DNA from: Stromatinia cepivora
Lineage: Eukaryota; Ascomycota; Leotiomycetes; Helotiales; Sclerotiniaceae
Direction: 5' to 3'
Length of the DNA: 64,000 bases
NCBI GenBank assembly: GCA_014898415.1
Contig: RCTD01000005.1
Coordinates: 1,860,001-1,924,000 of the forward strand
A program made the position numbers and the translations under genes. Below, piece by piece: positions 1 to 13,800 of the stretch; position 1 is the first letter of the stretch, and each line of letters opens with the position of its first letter. The notes below the pieces were generated by a model that was given only the letters and a program-made list of their open reading frames with translations, was not told the origin of the DNA and ran no database searches.

Positions 1-290
1 CCAGTGTTGTGTTGAACTTGAGTAGGTGGAGCAGTTGATGGAAAGTTGGCAGAAGTAGCAGATTTTGGTGCAGTTCTTAAACCTGCAAGTAAATGAGAAC
101 GAGATGTTCTTGGAGTTGGTGCACCATTATCTTGAGAATCAAGAGTTTTGTTGGTGGGTTCGAAGGAGAGACGTTTAATGTTGGGACCATTCGCAGCTCT
201 TCTAGCAGCGAAACCAGCAACTGGCATACCCAAACCATTATTGGAAGGGAAGTTGTTATAAGACATCTGAGCAAGACCGCCTGCGTCCAT
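1..290 (-). CDS. N-terminal part of an unrecognised Ser/Thr/Pro/Asn-rich protein (runs off left edge)
   Basis: An open frame reads leftward from the ATG at 288-290 to the window edge, giving 96 residues without a stop. It begins MDAGGLAQMSYNNF and is low-complexity, with a basic patch (AARRAANGPNIKRL) at about residues 28-41 and a Thr/Pro/Arg/Ser stretch with the motif SRSHLLAGLRTAPK at about residues 63-76. No catalytic motif is visible. The style suits the disordered N-terminus of a cytosolic or nuclear regulatory protein, but I cannot name the family. The ATG is the first in the open frame. About 8 kb upstream is free of recognisable genes, as is common before developmentally regulated fungal genes; that link is inference. 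Confidence 0.6.
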   Translation of the reverse strand, partial: MDAGGLAQMSYNNFPSNNGLGMPVAGFAARRAANGPNIKRLSFEPTNKTLDSQDNGAPTPRTSRSHLLAGLRTAPKSATSANFPSTAPPTQVQHNT

Positions 291-1254
291 TTTGATGTTT
301 TATACAATTGAAAGTGGTATCGTGGGTTTGAGTTTGAAAGAAGGATTCGTAGATTCGTAAATGTCGATTATTGAAGGGAATGTTATCGATTTGACGTGTT
401 TTTTCGTGTAAGGATGGGATTATCAGGTCGACCTGAGTGAGTAAAGGACGTGAATTGTATTAGATAAATTAAGATAAATCGAAAAGAATATTATCGATTC
501 GTAATGTACGTAAAGTTGGAAGATTTTCAATGGAATTATGTTGTTTTGCTTTGTAAAATGTAATTCTTTTAGAAAGAAGCTCGAAGGTTGTGGTGGTGAG
601 ATGAGGTGGAAAAAATAGGCAAGCCTTTTTTTGACACAAATCGTAGAAGAGGATGGTGAATTTGTGCGTGAAGTGTAAAGTTTTATCGAAATGATTCTTC
701 TCGAAGATGTGAAGGGTATTTTGTGTAAATGAAGAATAACTTTTTGATGGTGAATCCAAGAAAAGGTTTGATTAATTCAAAGAACAAAAAAACCTGGAAA
801 AATCCGAAAATGTGTTGTAGATGAGATGAGATTGAATTTTTTCGGTCGCAGACTGATAAGAATGGCCTGGCCTTCTTTAACTAAGTTTTTTTTTCGACGA
901 TGATGAAGAAGAGTTGGTGTTCGTGTTCGTTTTGATGGAATATTACAGAGTATCTATTGAATTTGTTGTATGTAGTATCTCTATTTGGATGAAGGACGAT
1001 AATTGATAAAAAAGAATCGATTCAATTGAAGAAGGAAGTATCTCGAAGAAAGTCAAAAAAGATAACAATGTCGTATGTGAAAATATTTGATTGAGAAGGA
1101 AGTCTCGAACTGAAGAAATAAAGTAAATTTTTCTTAGGAAGGATTGTCAAGTACTTTAAATTCTTTTTAAGAGAAATAAATAAATGAAATTGAGAAAAAA
1201 TTGATGCGTTTTTTGTGTGCGTGTGTGGATGTGGAGATATAAGAGAAGGTCTGG

Positions 1255-1410
1255 GTGGATGATATGGATGAGTGGAATGATCGTGAGTGGATGAGTGGGT
1301 GAGTGGATGAGTGGGTGAGTGGATGAGTGGGTGAGTGGATGAGTGGGTGAGTGGATGGATAGATGAGTGGATGGATAGATGGATAGATGGATAGATGGAT
1401 AGATGGTGGT
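1255..1410. repeat. GAGTGGAT/GGGT and GATAGATG minisatellite
   Basis: About 150 bp consists of alternating GAGTGGAT and GAGTGGGT units (an 8+8-bp higher-order unit), passing into GGATAGAT units. It has a strong G/A strand bias. The opposite strand stays open through the repeat and would encode a His/Pro/Ser/Thr repeat, which is a composition effect rather than a gene. Confidence 0.9.
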
Positions 1411-1523
1411 GGGTGGATTGAGGAGTTATGTGTGAATGGTCGAGTGAAGGTAGGTGCGCACAGTAGCGTAAAATGTATAAATGTATATATGTAAATAAAG
1501 TACCTAGTAATTAAGTTGTTCTG

Positions 1524-1590
1524 GTTCAAGGTCCAAGGTCCAAGGTCCAAAGTCCAAAGTCCAATTGTCCAATGTCAAGGTCCAAAGGCC
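1524..1590. repeat. short tandem GGTCCAA/AGTCCAA repeat
   Basis: Seven-base units GGTCCAA and AGTCCAA are repeated about five times head to tail and then continue as degenerate copies. They lie 150 bp beyond the larger minisatellite in the same gene-free stretch. Confidence 0.75.
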
Positions 1591-4500
1591 GAGAGTAGAA
1601 GAAAAGTACCAAGGGCTGTGCGTATTTTCGTTGAAATGGTATAGCGTTGTGGAGAAAAGAGAAAGGATAATCCAATCCAATATCCAATCCAAAAAATGCC
1701 TTGAATTAACTCGAAAATTCAATGTGGAAAGCTCTATTCAATCAATAAAGAGCGAATGGAATGATAGGTAGTGATATTTATCGATTTAAACGCGCAAAAG
1801 GCGAATAGAAGAGGCGAATTACGCGGAATGAAAAGAGAGAAAAAGGAAGAAAGAGTATTTCAATAGAATTAATCAAGACAGGATGAAAGAAATCCTTTTG
1901 GAATTAAATCTTTGATTGTTCTCTTCTTTATATCGATCAAGAGTTTTTAAGAAGAGATCGGAGGAAGAGGGGATGGAAGTGAAAGTAGATCTTTTGATGA
2001 AGAAGGAAATAGAGAGATATTATTTGAAGATTGAAAAAATGAGAGTCAAGATTTTTGAGTAGGAATCCAGGAAAGGAATGAGATTTACTCTTTTTTTTGA
2101 TGAATGAAATGAATTAGATGGTCAACTTTTGAGCGAATCAGAATAACGAATTAGTCTTTAGAGTAGAGGGCAAATAGAGAACGCTCCAATGAGAGAAAAT
2201 AGATATTGCTAGGTCTATGGATTTTTACTTGAAATTTTTATCTCTTGTATGAAAAAGAAGTATAACTAAAGCTTTGATGGCTAAAAAATGAACTAGGGTT
2301 TGTGATAGTTTGAGTGGTTTAACTTTTCCCTTCAAAAAAAACTTAAGACTGTACAACAAGTTTACTCATACCAGTACTCTACTTTTCCCTATTAGGTCAT
2401 TGAAGCTATCAAGCATTTCCGAAAGAAGTGAAGTCTTACTTGCTTACCCTTGACCTTTGAGTGAACATGGATTATCGGTTAGTAGGTTTGATCAACAAAG
2501 ATTGTCATACTTGAGGATTTATTCAAAGGGACCACTTTGTATTTTAATTTAAAAAAAGAGCTGATGTGGGGGAATCTCTTTGTCGCAGATTTTGTTAGTT
2601 CAACTGATGAAAGTCTTGTCAATCTCTTGTTCGTCACTCCTTCAACAGATATGGTGTTGAATAGAAAGGTTTGAAGAAACGTGAGTATGTTGCAAAATGA
2701 TTTTATTTGGTCAGGAACAATGGAAACAGCGGTGTGTGGAGGTAAGGAGTTACTCAACATCTAAAATCGAGTCTTGAAGGATTGATTGGCATGAACTGAT
2801 GTTCAATAAGGGAGGGGAAAAGCCTCATTAAGCTAAGAGAATGAGCTGTACGGGTAGATTTCTAGACATCTAATTTAAATGTACTAAATACTAAAAGGGA
2901 ATCAACGAGGCACCTTTTCCTGGTGCCACGAAACCATATTGATAGGTTCCACTTCTGTGGTGGTTATGTACGATAGTTTCTTGCGAGGTAAAGTCAAGAA
3001 ATAAGAGTACAAGCGAAGTAGGAAGAACAAGAGCACAAGCCGAAAATCCCGTGAATAGTTCAAAGAACCGTGTACTCCATGCAGAGTACAAGATTCTATT
3101 GATAATGAATAGAGTCCGGGTGCAACGGGTAGAAAGTATAAATGTCTAGTAAAGTTTCAAGGTCTTTTTCAAATGGAATCCTTCGACCGTTTGACGTAAC
3201 CGAGAGGAAGAGAAGGGAGGGGAACCAAGGGAAAGGGACGAAGCCCATTGCATAAATTTGAAGTTGATGAACCTGAATCTCAACTATTTCAGCCACTAAA
3301 ACCTCTCAAACATATACAAGCTTCCTCACCTGATCTAGGCCAATATCTCACCTAATAATATTATCTCCACAACAGTACGACCAAAAAGGGTAAATTTCGC
3401 GTGGATGATCACAAAAACCAAACATCTAACCAAATTTTCGAAATGGTACATCCCGACTAATGTTATTGCTGAGCCACAATCTTGCTTGGTGAGTAACGGC
3501 GGGTACCCATCTTCGGAGTTAAAAGTTTCCTGGTATGAATGGGAATACGAATTGATCTTGACACCAATATATATACAATAGTCTTAAAGGAATAGGATTC
3601 TTCGTACACGGCATTTATTATCCAAAAGTCTCACCAGTAACCGGTACATGTCATTGATTTCGTATCTATCTCATGATTCTGATCAAGGATCATTCTAATC
3701 GCTATCAAATTAATATCTATTATCACGATTCACATACTTTATAATGACCATGTATGCTATGCTCTGCAGATTATCCATCCTCGTGCCTAGAATTGAGCAG
3801 TGCTTAAAAATATATATTGAAAATGTTTGAAAATCCTCTAAAATCTAATCTATCTAATAAAATAAACAAGGAGATAAGTTAACGAAGTATAAAACTAAAG
3901 CCTGTAAAGCCTGGAATATAGTTAGTGAAGCCCAACAGCCTAAGCATACCATACCCCTTCTCCACATCAAATGTACACGAAAGCATCAACGACACACATG
4001 ATCGATCAATGGAGACTTTTCTAAGCTGGTGTTTCAAAACATCTAATCTAATCCTGGATATACTGCACAACCTCCATATCCAGGTTCCATACTTTAATAC
4101 CATTAATGCTCTTACACAAGTTTCTTCGCAAGTATGTTCTGAATAAATTCAAAATTGGAAACTTTTATTCAAATTAAGGTTATTGTTATACATGCCCATT
4201 GTGAATTCGTCACATCGCATTGCATCCCAATCCGTAACGAAGCTAAGTCCAAACAGCTAAACTTTCACTATACTAATCAAAGGCAGGATAGGAAAAAGGG
4301 ACAAAGGGTGTTTTTATTGGATGTCGCATTTCTCTCAGGGCTGAAGGGTTCTTACCAATCCAATCATTAAGATTTTATGCACATGTATTTCGCCATCTTC
4401 CATTGCATTCGGTATCCCTCCCTAGTCTGAAAACTATTTATGCTCACGAATGAATTGAACGAATGGAATGATCGATCATTGGATCATCATCCTTTTAACT

Positions 4501-6260
4501 TCACTATGTGCATATATTTTGTCATACTAGCGATTCAGGAATAACTTTACTGCGTACAAGCTTAAGAGTACAATTCTAGTCCTCGTATTCATCGATCCAT
4601 TCATCATCATGAATTTCTTTACCCCCCCCTCAGAAAACTATCCTTACTACCATGATCTTACTACCATGATCTGTCATCCCGCGTCTACATGCAAGAAGAG
4701 TACCGAGTACTACACTCCTCAATCAATCAATCATTCATGAATCATGATTCCACCCATCCATCCATTCCCGAGCGAGCCAATGCACTTCATCAGGGGTCAG
4801 CACCCTTTTCCCGCGAGCATCAAAGCTTCATATCCAATGAATCCCGCTTACATATTTAATCGATGCATTTTAGCCATCCACGGCGCTTAGAACCTCCAAT
4901 CCGCTTTGGAAGATGATGGTTTGGTGTATCACGCATCGCTCGTGTACTTGGTTTATTTTGATACTTTTTCTCGACTTTGGGGAATGGTTTGCATGCATTA
5001 AGGATTGGTGTTATTATACGCGGGTCGCATATGTGTTGCTTATGTATTTCTTTCTCTGTAGTAGCTCTAAGTAGTAAACTGTACTTTACTGGTAACTCAT
5101 AGGTAGCCTATCGTTCAATCTCCTTTTCTTCTCCGCATGCTTTAGCTTGAGCCTAACGAATAAGGATATGATCTAAGACTTGATTTGCATAATTTAGGCC
5201 CCGAGTACTCCGTCGTTGAATACTAACACTGACATTGACTGACAGTCAGACCATACTCTACTCATAATATCAATGAATCTAAATGAAAGACCTTTTTTTT
5301 TTTCAGCCTCCCTCTAAATTTATAAATCATTAGACATGAGGCAGAAAGCGATCTACACACAACTTACTCCCGTGACACATCCACCATACTCGCAAATTTA
5401 TTCCACCCACCAGGCTTCTGGTTCATACCAAAAGGAAGAACTGGTAGGAGTTATTTATATCTTTCATCATTTTTTAAAGAATTGAGAACGGCGCCGAACG
5501 ATAGAAATTGGGAAGAAACAGAAACAGAAACAAAAACAGAAACATACGGCAATTGAATCAATGTCTAATGATAATGATGATAATAGATCTGAGAAGTTAA
5601 GAAACAAATACCTTATAGTAAGCATGTGTGGTAACTAGAATACGAATTCGCTATGTATTTATGACGACGAGAATCTTCAATGTCTCGTCGCTTCTAAAAA
5701 TATCATACTGGACCCTAAATTCTACATCAACCATCATATCTGAAACACGCGCCTCTTAACCTAGGTACATCGGTACGGTACCGGTAACTTCCAGTCTTCA
5801 GATTAATCCGAGGAGACACAGACTTTCGTTTCTAAAGATACTTTCTCTCTTTCTCTCTTTCTTTCCCCTGGATATCCGTGCAACGCTTCCCAACCCAGCA
5901 CCGACTGAGCATGTTAATGTTCAGGGGAGAAGATTCTGAAACATCGCTTAGATAAAGACAGTGTCTCACATTGATGACTGAAGATTGATATGCTGCGTGC
6001 ATTATTACCGTATCCGGTAAGGAGAAAAACAAAGCCCTATCCGTCCATCAACAGACTTCCGCATTAAGTTTCTCGTTATCTGCTATGTAGTGCCCGCAAT
6101 TTGCGCTTCTTCGTGCGTTCGCGCGAAGCCGTGCTAAAGTTAGTTGGGGTTTTAAGGAGTTGGGGTTTGCAGATCGAGTTCAGATGGAAAAGTAGTTGAT
6201 ACTGCAGGGCGAGGAAGTTTGTCGATAACAGGGATGGCCTACCTACCTCGTTTTTTACAT

Positions 6261-6298
6261 TAGTACGGAGTACGTACTACGGAGTACTACGGAGTATA
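6261..6298. repeat. TACGGAGTAC palindromic repeats
   Basis: The motif TACGGAGTA occurs three times in under 40 bp, interleaved with its complement GTACTCCGTA/GTACGTAC, so the block can fold on itself. A related palindromic run (GGTACGGTACCGGTAA) sits near 5770. No function can be assigned. Confidence 0.6.
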
Positions 6299-8313
6299 GT
6301 GTATGCAGACAGATAACGTAGATCTGTCTTTATCGATATGAGGATCTGCGGTTTTTGGGGAGGGCAAGGTGACAAGGTCCAAGGGGTTTGGAAACGAGGT
6401 TCTTAAATCAATGCGTGGGATTTATGATTTGTGATTTATGCTCGAGTAGGGGATTTTTGATGAGTATGGGTGAAACATTGACATGGTGAATCAATGAATG
6501 ATGGAAATTTCGGTATGCAGATATTTGGTAATGTATATCGATCTTTATTACAATACGATGAGTTGGTTTATTTTTAGATGAATCCAGAATGGGCTCTGAA
6601 GATCATGAGGTAAGCCGAGCTGGAAAGGGAAGGAAAGAAAAAGGGTCTAGATGTTTATAGTTTGAGTTCAGGGACCGTTGGATTGGGGTTTTTAGTGAGC
6701 CTTTTGGAAACACAATCTTGAATTTTGGCTCTTCACGTACCTTGTATATCTGGCCTCGAGCTGAGGATATATTTATTGTCGCTTTACGTCAAGATGCTAA
6801 GTTCTTCAAGCAAAAGTCAATGGCGATGAATGACATGTTGCAGCGATATTATTATCTCTTTGCATTTAATTTCTTTGGAGGCCTCAGAGGCCAATACATC
6901 CATCCCGGTATCTCTTGGTTGGCGATACTAGCTTCAAATTAGTTACGAGCACAGTAATATAAATCATTGCGAGCTGCGCAAATCACACTGCAACTATCTT
7001 TGCGGACTAGTTATTCTCAACTAAAACAAGGCAAATACCATCCCCTCACCACGAGGTCGGGAGTGCTTTTAAAGGTGTTCAACGGCTCATGAATTTTGGT
7101 GTTCTAGGGTTTTTGATTTCATCATATTTCTTGGAACGATTCATTGTCGTCAATAAAATTTGCTGTCGTTGTGAATGCTATATGGGTGTGGAATCGAAGA
7201 ATGGTGGGTATTTGGTTTATATGGCAGGATTGAGGCTTCGCGGCTTGGTAGTTCCAACTCTCCGGTACGTGGCATAAACCCTATGTTCGTACACAGTATT
7301 GTCCATTAGGTATTATACTTTGAAAATCAAAGTCGATGATGTAGCTTTTATATTGAGGTTTGAATCTGACCTGGTAGGTGGTAAATGAGTAGGCGGTGCG
7401 GTAGGAAGACTGTGAAGTTTGTGTGAAAGTGAAAATATAAATCTTCTCCTCAGAACTTTTGACTCCCATGAAAAGTCATGTACGACAGTTGAGAATGCAG
7501 TGGTTGTGTTGAAGCTATAATATTAATGTATCGAATTGATGTACTTTTTTCCTAAGGTGTCTGTCTCACTGAGCACCCTCAAATTTATTAATAACAGGTT
7601 GTGTAGGTTGTGTATGCGGCGGTACACACTGGGCCTTTGACAAGAATTATCTCTTTACGCTGGTGATCTTACTTTGCGTTGTCGATTGATGCCTCCAAAT
7701 ATCTAATTTTGGGAAAGTGAGGAGCTGAGAGGCTAGACTTCTAGCAGCGTAGGGGGGGGGATGCGGGGTTTGTTAGTAAGAGGACTGTCACTACTCACAC
7801 CCAGCACACAACCCGGTGTAGATGTAACGTTAACGATCCATATATATAAATATAATCAGGTCAAATAGCTATTCATACCTAATGTGAAAAGAAGCCCTAC
7901 ACTAGTGCAACGATAGCTAAGTGAAAAAAACTCCTATGACAGATAAAGTGCAATTATGTCATCAAGCTACCTTCATAACCGACATAACTAGCAAGACATG
8001 TAAATGTAAATACGATTGATTATCAGCTTCTAACCTCATAACCAAAAAAGATGGTATCTTAAATAAAATTACTCAACGATTGTCTTATTGAATATGCAAG
8101 AAAAGCACCTTTGTGTTTGTCAATAGCTATCATCGCACTCCACCATCTCTACCCCCGCCATCCCCTCTTCCCACTATCTTTCCTCTTACAAACAATAATA
8201 TGATCTCCCCAAAAGAGAACAAAAAAAAGAAAAAAAAGTTCAAGAAATCCTTTCACCTATTCCTACGATTTACCAGTCACCCAAGTTGATAAATCCAGCT
8301 CAACTCCCACTCC

Positions 8314-10811
8314 CTAAACAAGTTCCTTTCTCGTACCACCTGCATCATGCCCTGTACTAACACCCCTAGTATCAAGTTCATTCTCCACCCACTCCTCATC
8401 CTCAAACCTATAAAGCTGCGGTTCCTGTTCTCCCTTCCTCCTCAAAATATATTTCCTCGCCCACCAAGGAAACTGTTGTTGAATCTGAAACTTCGCATGC
8501 GTTCTCGTCGGTACCGCAAATACATAATCCAATTCCTCAAGCGTTCTCTGTTTAGTTTCAGGGAGGAAAAAGAAGATAAGTACGAATGCTAAGAGGTTGA
8601 GTCCGGCGTAAAATCCAAATACACCTTGTGGTTTCATGGCTGAGAGCATGCGTGGAAGTGTGAGGGAGAGCACGGAGGCCCAGAAATTATTGGTGGCGAC
8701 GGCCCAGGACATACCGATTTCTCGATGGGAGAGGGGGAATACTTCGGCGGAGTAGGTGAATGGGACCGGTCCTTCTCCGGGGGAATAGGCAATGTCGAAT
8801 AGGTAGATGAAGAATGCTACCATACCGATATGAGCTTTAGATGATTGGGGGATGAAGTAACATAGACCGGCAGCGAGAAGTGTCCAGAACATTTGAGGGA
8901 AAGTGAAGAGAAGAAGGGTTCGACGACCGAAGGTATCGATTGTCCAGACGGCGGGCCAGGCGAAAATGAAATTGATAAGTCCGAAACCGAACGAGGCGAG
9001 GAGAGCACCAATGATGCTTGCACCTGCATTTTTGAAGATTGTAGAGGAGTAGAATGCAATAATGTTGACTAATTAATATCCAATGATTAGCGAGCCATCG
9101 CATGAACTTCGTCGAATGAGATGAAGGGATAAAAAAACAAAGAACATACTTCCACACATCTGCTGAGCAATCATAACAATACCCGAAGCCTGCGTTGCCC
9201 GTCTCAATCTCGGCACCGTAAACAACTCAATAAACCTCGTAAACATATTCCCATTTTTTGCCAGTCCAGATTGTTCCAATAAACGATCCTCATAATCCAA
9301 TTGCGCTTGAATATAATACAAATCTCTGGCGGCCTGAAGCGGAGAATTTCTCAATCGTAATAAAGATCTGTAAGCTTTCGCAACCCGTCCTTTCTTCAAT
9401 AACCAACGTGGAGATTCAGGACAGAAATAAATTCCAATAACGAGAGGAATCGCAGGAACAAACGCAGATCCGAATTGTAAACGCCAAGCCAATGCACCGG
9501 AATGTACAAAGACTAAATTGGCACATGTACCGAGGAAAATACCAAAAGCGGTCCAGACTTGCCAGGACATGACGAGACCACCGCGAATATTTGTGGGAGA
9601 ATTTTCGGCAGAGAAGACGGGGACGGTTACTTCTTTCAATCCCATGCCTACTCCGAGGAGTACTCGACAGGCCATTAGTTCTCCGTAGGTTTGGGAACAT
9701 CCCATGCCGATTGGAGCGAGGAGAGAGAAGACTGCTGCGATGAAGATTGTACCGCGACGACCGATGTAGTGGTTTACGGGGTCGGAGATCCATGCGGTGC
9801 TGTGTGGAGTATATTGTTAGTATCAGTTGAGGAGAAGGATGGAGTTAAATGAAGGGGTTTGTCGATAGACTTGCACGGTAGATGGGATGCTGCGTAGTTG
9901 CGGAGAACCATACATATCGCACGCCAGTAATTCGTGGGATGAAAGAAAAATCTGAACATAATACTCACAAAAGACAGATAGCCATATAAGGCATTGCATT
10001 AATAGCACCAATAATCCAAGCATTCCTATCACAACTACCCTGAGCTTCACAAGTTGGGCCTGTATCTGGAATACCCAAAGCCTCTCCAAAAGTAAGATTT
10101 GCACCATTTGAACCTATTCGAACTTATTAATATCCTCAGAATTACAAAGTTTGGTATGAGATGAATTACCTGTTTGATCCCACTAAGCGACGAAGAAGTC
10201 AGTATTATTTCAGCCAAGAATCGCATGAGGAAAAAATTAGGTAAAGCTTACACCCTGAATAGCAGCAGCAATAGAATTCAAAATAATCGTCATATAAAGT
10301 TGTTTAGGATGTCTCCAACGATGCGTAACCTCCTCACTTAAAACCCTTCGATCCTCATCATCAAGTTCAACGATTTTATCCGCATGAGAGGGACTCTGAG
10401 CAACAAGAGCACCTTTGGTAAGAACTGGGAGGATTTCAGTAATACCATGTTTATTCGCAAATATTTCGACATCTTGAAGAAGTTGATGTTTTGGGATACC
10501 GATGAGAGGGTTACGGATTCTGGCCTAATGTTAGGAGAGGGAAAATGGGGATTATTGGAGATAAACGTACTCTCCAGTTGGATTTGCGGATAGTTGGGTA
10601 AGATCGATTTTTCCCTTACTATGAAATTCTTCTGCTTCTGCTTGTGTTCCAATTTCTACTTTCTCGTACGCAGGAGCTACGTCGCCAGTATTGCTGGAGT
10701 CATTTATCGCACTATCATCAGTTTTGTCAGTAAACTTTGGAGAACCAGTAGCACATCGGCGGATACATACCCTTTATCGTGCGTACTATGCGCACCTGTT
10801 CCATCGGCCAT
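8314..10811 (-). CDS. MFS sugar transporter (hexose/myo-inositol-type), 7 exons
   Basis: Proton-coupled sugar or polyol carrier of the plasma membrane (sugar-porter family). Reading leftward the exons are 10771-10811, 10571-10711, 10252-10519, 10170-10182 (13 nt), 9969-10113, 9150-9799 and 8314-9068, together 670 codons plus stop. A hydrophilic N-terminus of about 150 residues precedes the first membrane helix ([20 protein letters not shown]). Family signatures follow in order: the cytoplasmic-loop motif [23 protein letters not shown] after helix 6, the QQMCG segment in helix 7, [10 protein letters not shown], and the C-terminal [12 protein letters not shown]. The protein is longer than the usual 500-560 residues because of its N-terminus. 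The [14 protein letters not shown] stretch resembles the fungal myo-inositol-transporter-like branch. Substrate is inferred, not shown. Confidence 0.92.
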
Positions 10812-13800
10812 TTTGAAGATTGATGTTTTATTTGATCACTTCAAAATAATTTATTTCTTGAGACAATCGTTTATAATAAATTGTGGTTGAAGTCCCAAGA
10901 CCGAGGACCGTTACTTTTCTAACAGGATATCGTACAGCCAAGCAGACGAGTGACCAACCATTCAGTTATCATACAACATGCGAAAAAAAGAGTTTTTTTT
11001 ACAACTGAATCAGACGGGAACCATACTGACAGACAAGATGCATGATGCATACAACGCCCTGCAGATGATTCACCATATCGGTGATGCCCGCCTATATTGA
11101 ATAGTTCACGCCTCAAATTGATAGAAATCATAGGCGATCGTATATGAACTATTCACATCTCACATAAACACAAATCAACCCCGCATTTGAATCCCTGAAG
11201 CTGACTGAACCCTAGTATGTTATTGTGTTACCTCAGAATAAGACCATCCCTTGGACAACGTTAAAATATTGGTGGATACACGGTGAATAATTCCGTGGCG
11301 TGAATAGCTTCATGCAATTTGTTAGTCGGCTTCCACAATTGAATAACGTGATCATGTGTCACCAGACATTGTTGGTCGTATAAACATCTATGATTACATG
11401 GCCAAGGTTTCATAAATGAAAGTGGCTTGTAAGAATTCATAACGGCGAGTGAAATGCCTTGGGAATGGCTGCAAGCTATGCATAGTTCTAATACGTAAAA
11501 GATGATTCATAATCGGGAAATATGCATACCGAAGTCATGAATAGAAAGAGCTGATTTTTGTCGGTGTGAAGCTTATGGTTGTCCAAGAATTTATTTCCAA
11601 TCATTTGCGCGTCGCGAATAACCCAAACTAGTAACTCATCACAAGTGTGGTGTAACTTCGGTGCGACAGTAATCGAACGATATGTAAGGAATAAGGCAGA
11701 TTGCGCAGGGAGGTGATAAAAAGTAAAACAGTGATTCAAATACATCTGCAACATCTGCAAGGCACAGATTGAAAGTTTCCGAAAACTTTGGTGATAGAAA
11801 ATTTATTTATGATTGATCTCGCGATGATGGCTGCAACTAGGAACCCTAGATATAAGTGAGCAGTTAAGATCTTCGTGAAGCATTACTCGTTCAAAACTAC
11901 GTTGCAGCTGAGCCGCCTACGAATGGCTCAGAAGTTTACCTAGTCCTTCAGTTCCTAGAATATTGACATACCATCCAAGTCAACATCCATAGAAATGTAT
12001 GAGAGAAAGTTTTTAGCCCCCTATCCACCATCCTATTTAAAGGTTGCAGCGTAAACCAGAATAAAGTGCATTTCTAATCCCACGTCAGTCCCAAGGGATC
12101 TAATTCAATATACCGACGCTCCGTTAAGAACGATTTCCTGCACAAGAAGATGTTCCTGCAGTTCCTAACAAACTGCATCGCTGGGTAAAGGTCAAAAAGT
12201 TTGTACCACCATTGACTCGAAAGCTCATACATCTCAATTTGACCTAGCTTTTCCTTAATCCGACCTTCGTATCAAAAGCCTATTCGCATTTCAGACAGTT
12301 TTTGAAGAATCTGCTTCGATGTAGTTAGCTACCTTCATTAAAACCTAGAAAGTGGTATACTTATCCCCTACCCGGAGGGGTTGCCTCAATACTTTGGGCG
12401 GAAGCATGAGACAACCCAGGACTACCAACCAATTGGCCTGCCCTTAATCAAAAATCCCAAGTGCCCTGACCATCAACCACTAGATATACCCCCATCATGT
12501 ACAACTAAAAAGATACAGAGTCAGACTCATTCAAAGAATTCGACAAAGTATTCAATGCTACCCATGACAGACAAGCACTAAGCTTTGACACCAACACGAG
12601 ATGGGTCCCATCATGGACACCAAAGTACTTTTCATCTTCGTGATGAATCATCTGAAACTATACCAATTTAGGGTAAATGACTTCAGGATAATCTTATCAT
12701 CACATTCCATTTGCTCTTCACAAACAAATCATTCCAGAACCAAACCTTCATCAACCCATCATGAAAATCGGAACTCTTCATGAAGTGATCATCTCGAATT
12801 CGAAATCATCTTAGCGGCGTGCGACATAAACGATCAAATATCTCAGCGTAATTCGAAAACCCTCTCTCTGTTTGAAAAGTATGGTCCACGGAGATAAGTT
12901 TTTGATTCCTCTACCATAGCAGGGCACAAACGGACAAAAGACATCAACAAAAGCCGTGATCATCTCTAACAATTACGAAAGAGGAAAGTGAACAAACATA
13001 CGAGAATGTTGTCCAAAATACCAGCGTCTCCCATCACCCTAAGGTATGTTATAGAGGAGAAAGTTAATGCGGATGATCGTAGTCACATTCAAATGAATGA
13101 CAAAGCCTATGGTTGATACCGCGGCAATGATCTTGAGAAATGACTGCGTACATAAAAGTACGAAGCATTGGGATGAGAAAGGTTGGAGACAAGATTCACC
13201 TCCAAAGGAAGTAGAATACAATGAAAACGGAGTAACTTCACTATCATAGAACCACGTTGACTCATCTCTCTAGATGTTAATAACGAAGATATCGAAAGAC
13301 TTAGACTTCCGGAGCATGGTAATACGATTTTCTTCAAATGATAAACATTTGAAGGACAATTCTTCATGCAATGTCATTCCCAAGACCGGCCACATGAGTG
13401 AGTTTTTGGTCAAGGAAAATATAAAAACATGCAATCCGAACAGCCTGTTTGTAATCTTCGATGAATATTCTGCTCGGTCTTCACCTCTTGGGTAGCCTCG
13501 TCATGTAATCTTCGAGAGTGTATAGAGAAACCGCAACGATTCGTAATAGCTTATATGAAGACCCTCATGATAATTTCTCAAAGGAAGAATCAGTTCCATC
13601 TCAAATTGGCTCTCCTTTCCTATTCCAACTTGCATTATCATCGAAGATAACCATATTGATCAAAAGCGTCCAGCCAATTTCCCTGACGAGCGTCCCTGCT
13701 GCGGGATCTTACTAGAATAGCTCATAGCAGAAATCAGTTTTATCGTCTCTCGACATCTGGACTATTTATCTAACTTTTCGACCTTTTGTACATTCCTCAA

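Larger units (their letters stand above)
291..8313. other. long gene-poor interval
   Basis: Eight kilobases lie between the edge gene and the sugar transporter without any open frame that looks like a conserved protein. The longest frames are 93 codons or less, apart from one translated from the 1.3-kb minisatellite. Short tandem runs occur: GGTCCAA copies at 1.5 kb, AGAAAC-type hexamers near 5515-5545 and TACGGAGTAC copies near 6.27 kb. The part just right of the edge gene is probably its promoter and 5' leader. Non-coding transcripts cannot be judged from sequence alone. Confidence 0.5.

Noticed and set aside
1167..1550. 127-codon minus-strand frame rich in His/Pro/Ser/Thr
   Set aside because: It is the translation of the GAGTGGAT minisatellite; the open frame is a by-product of the repeat composition.
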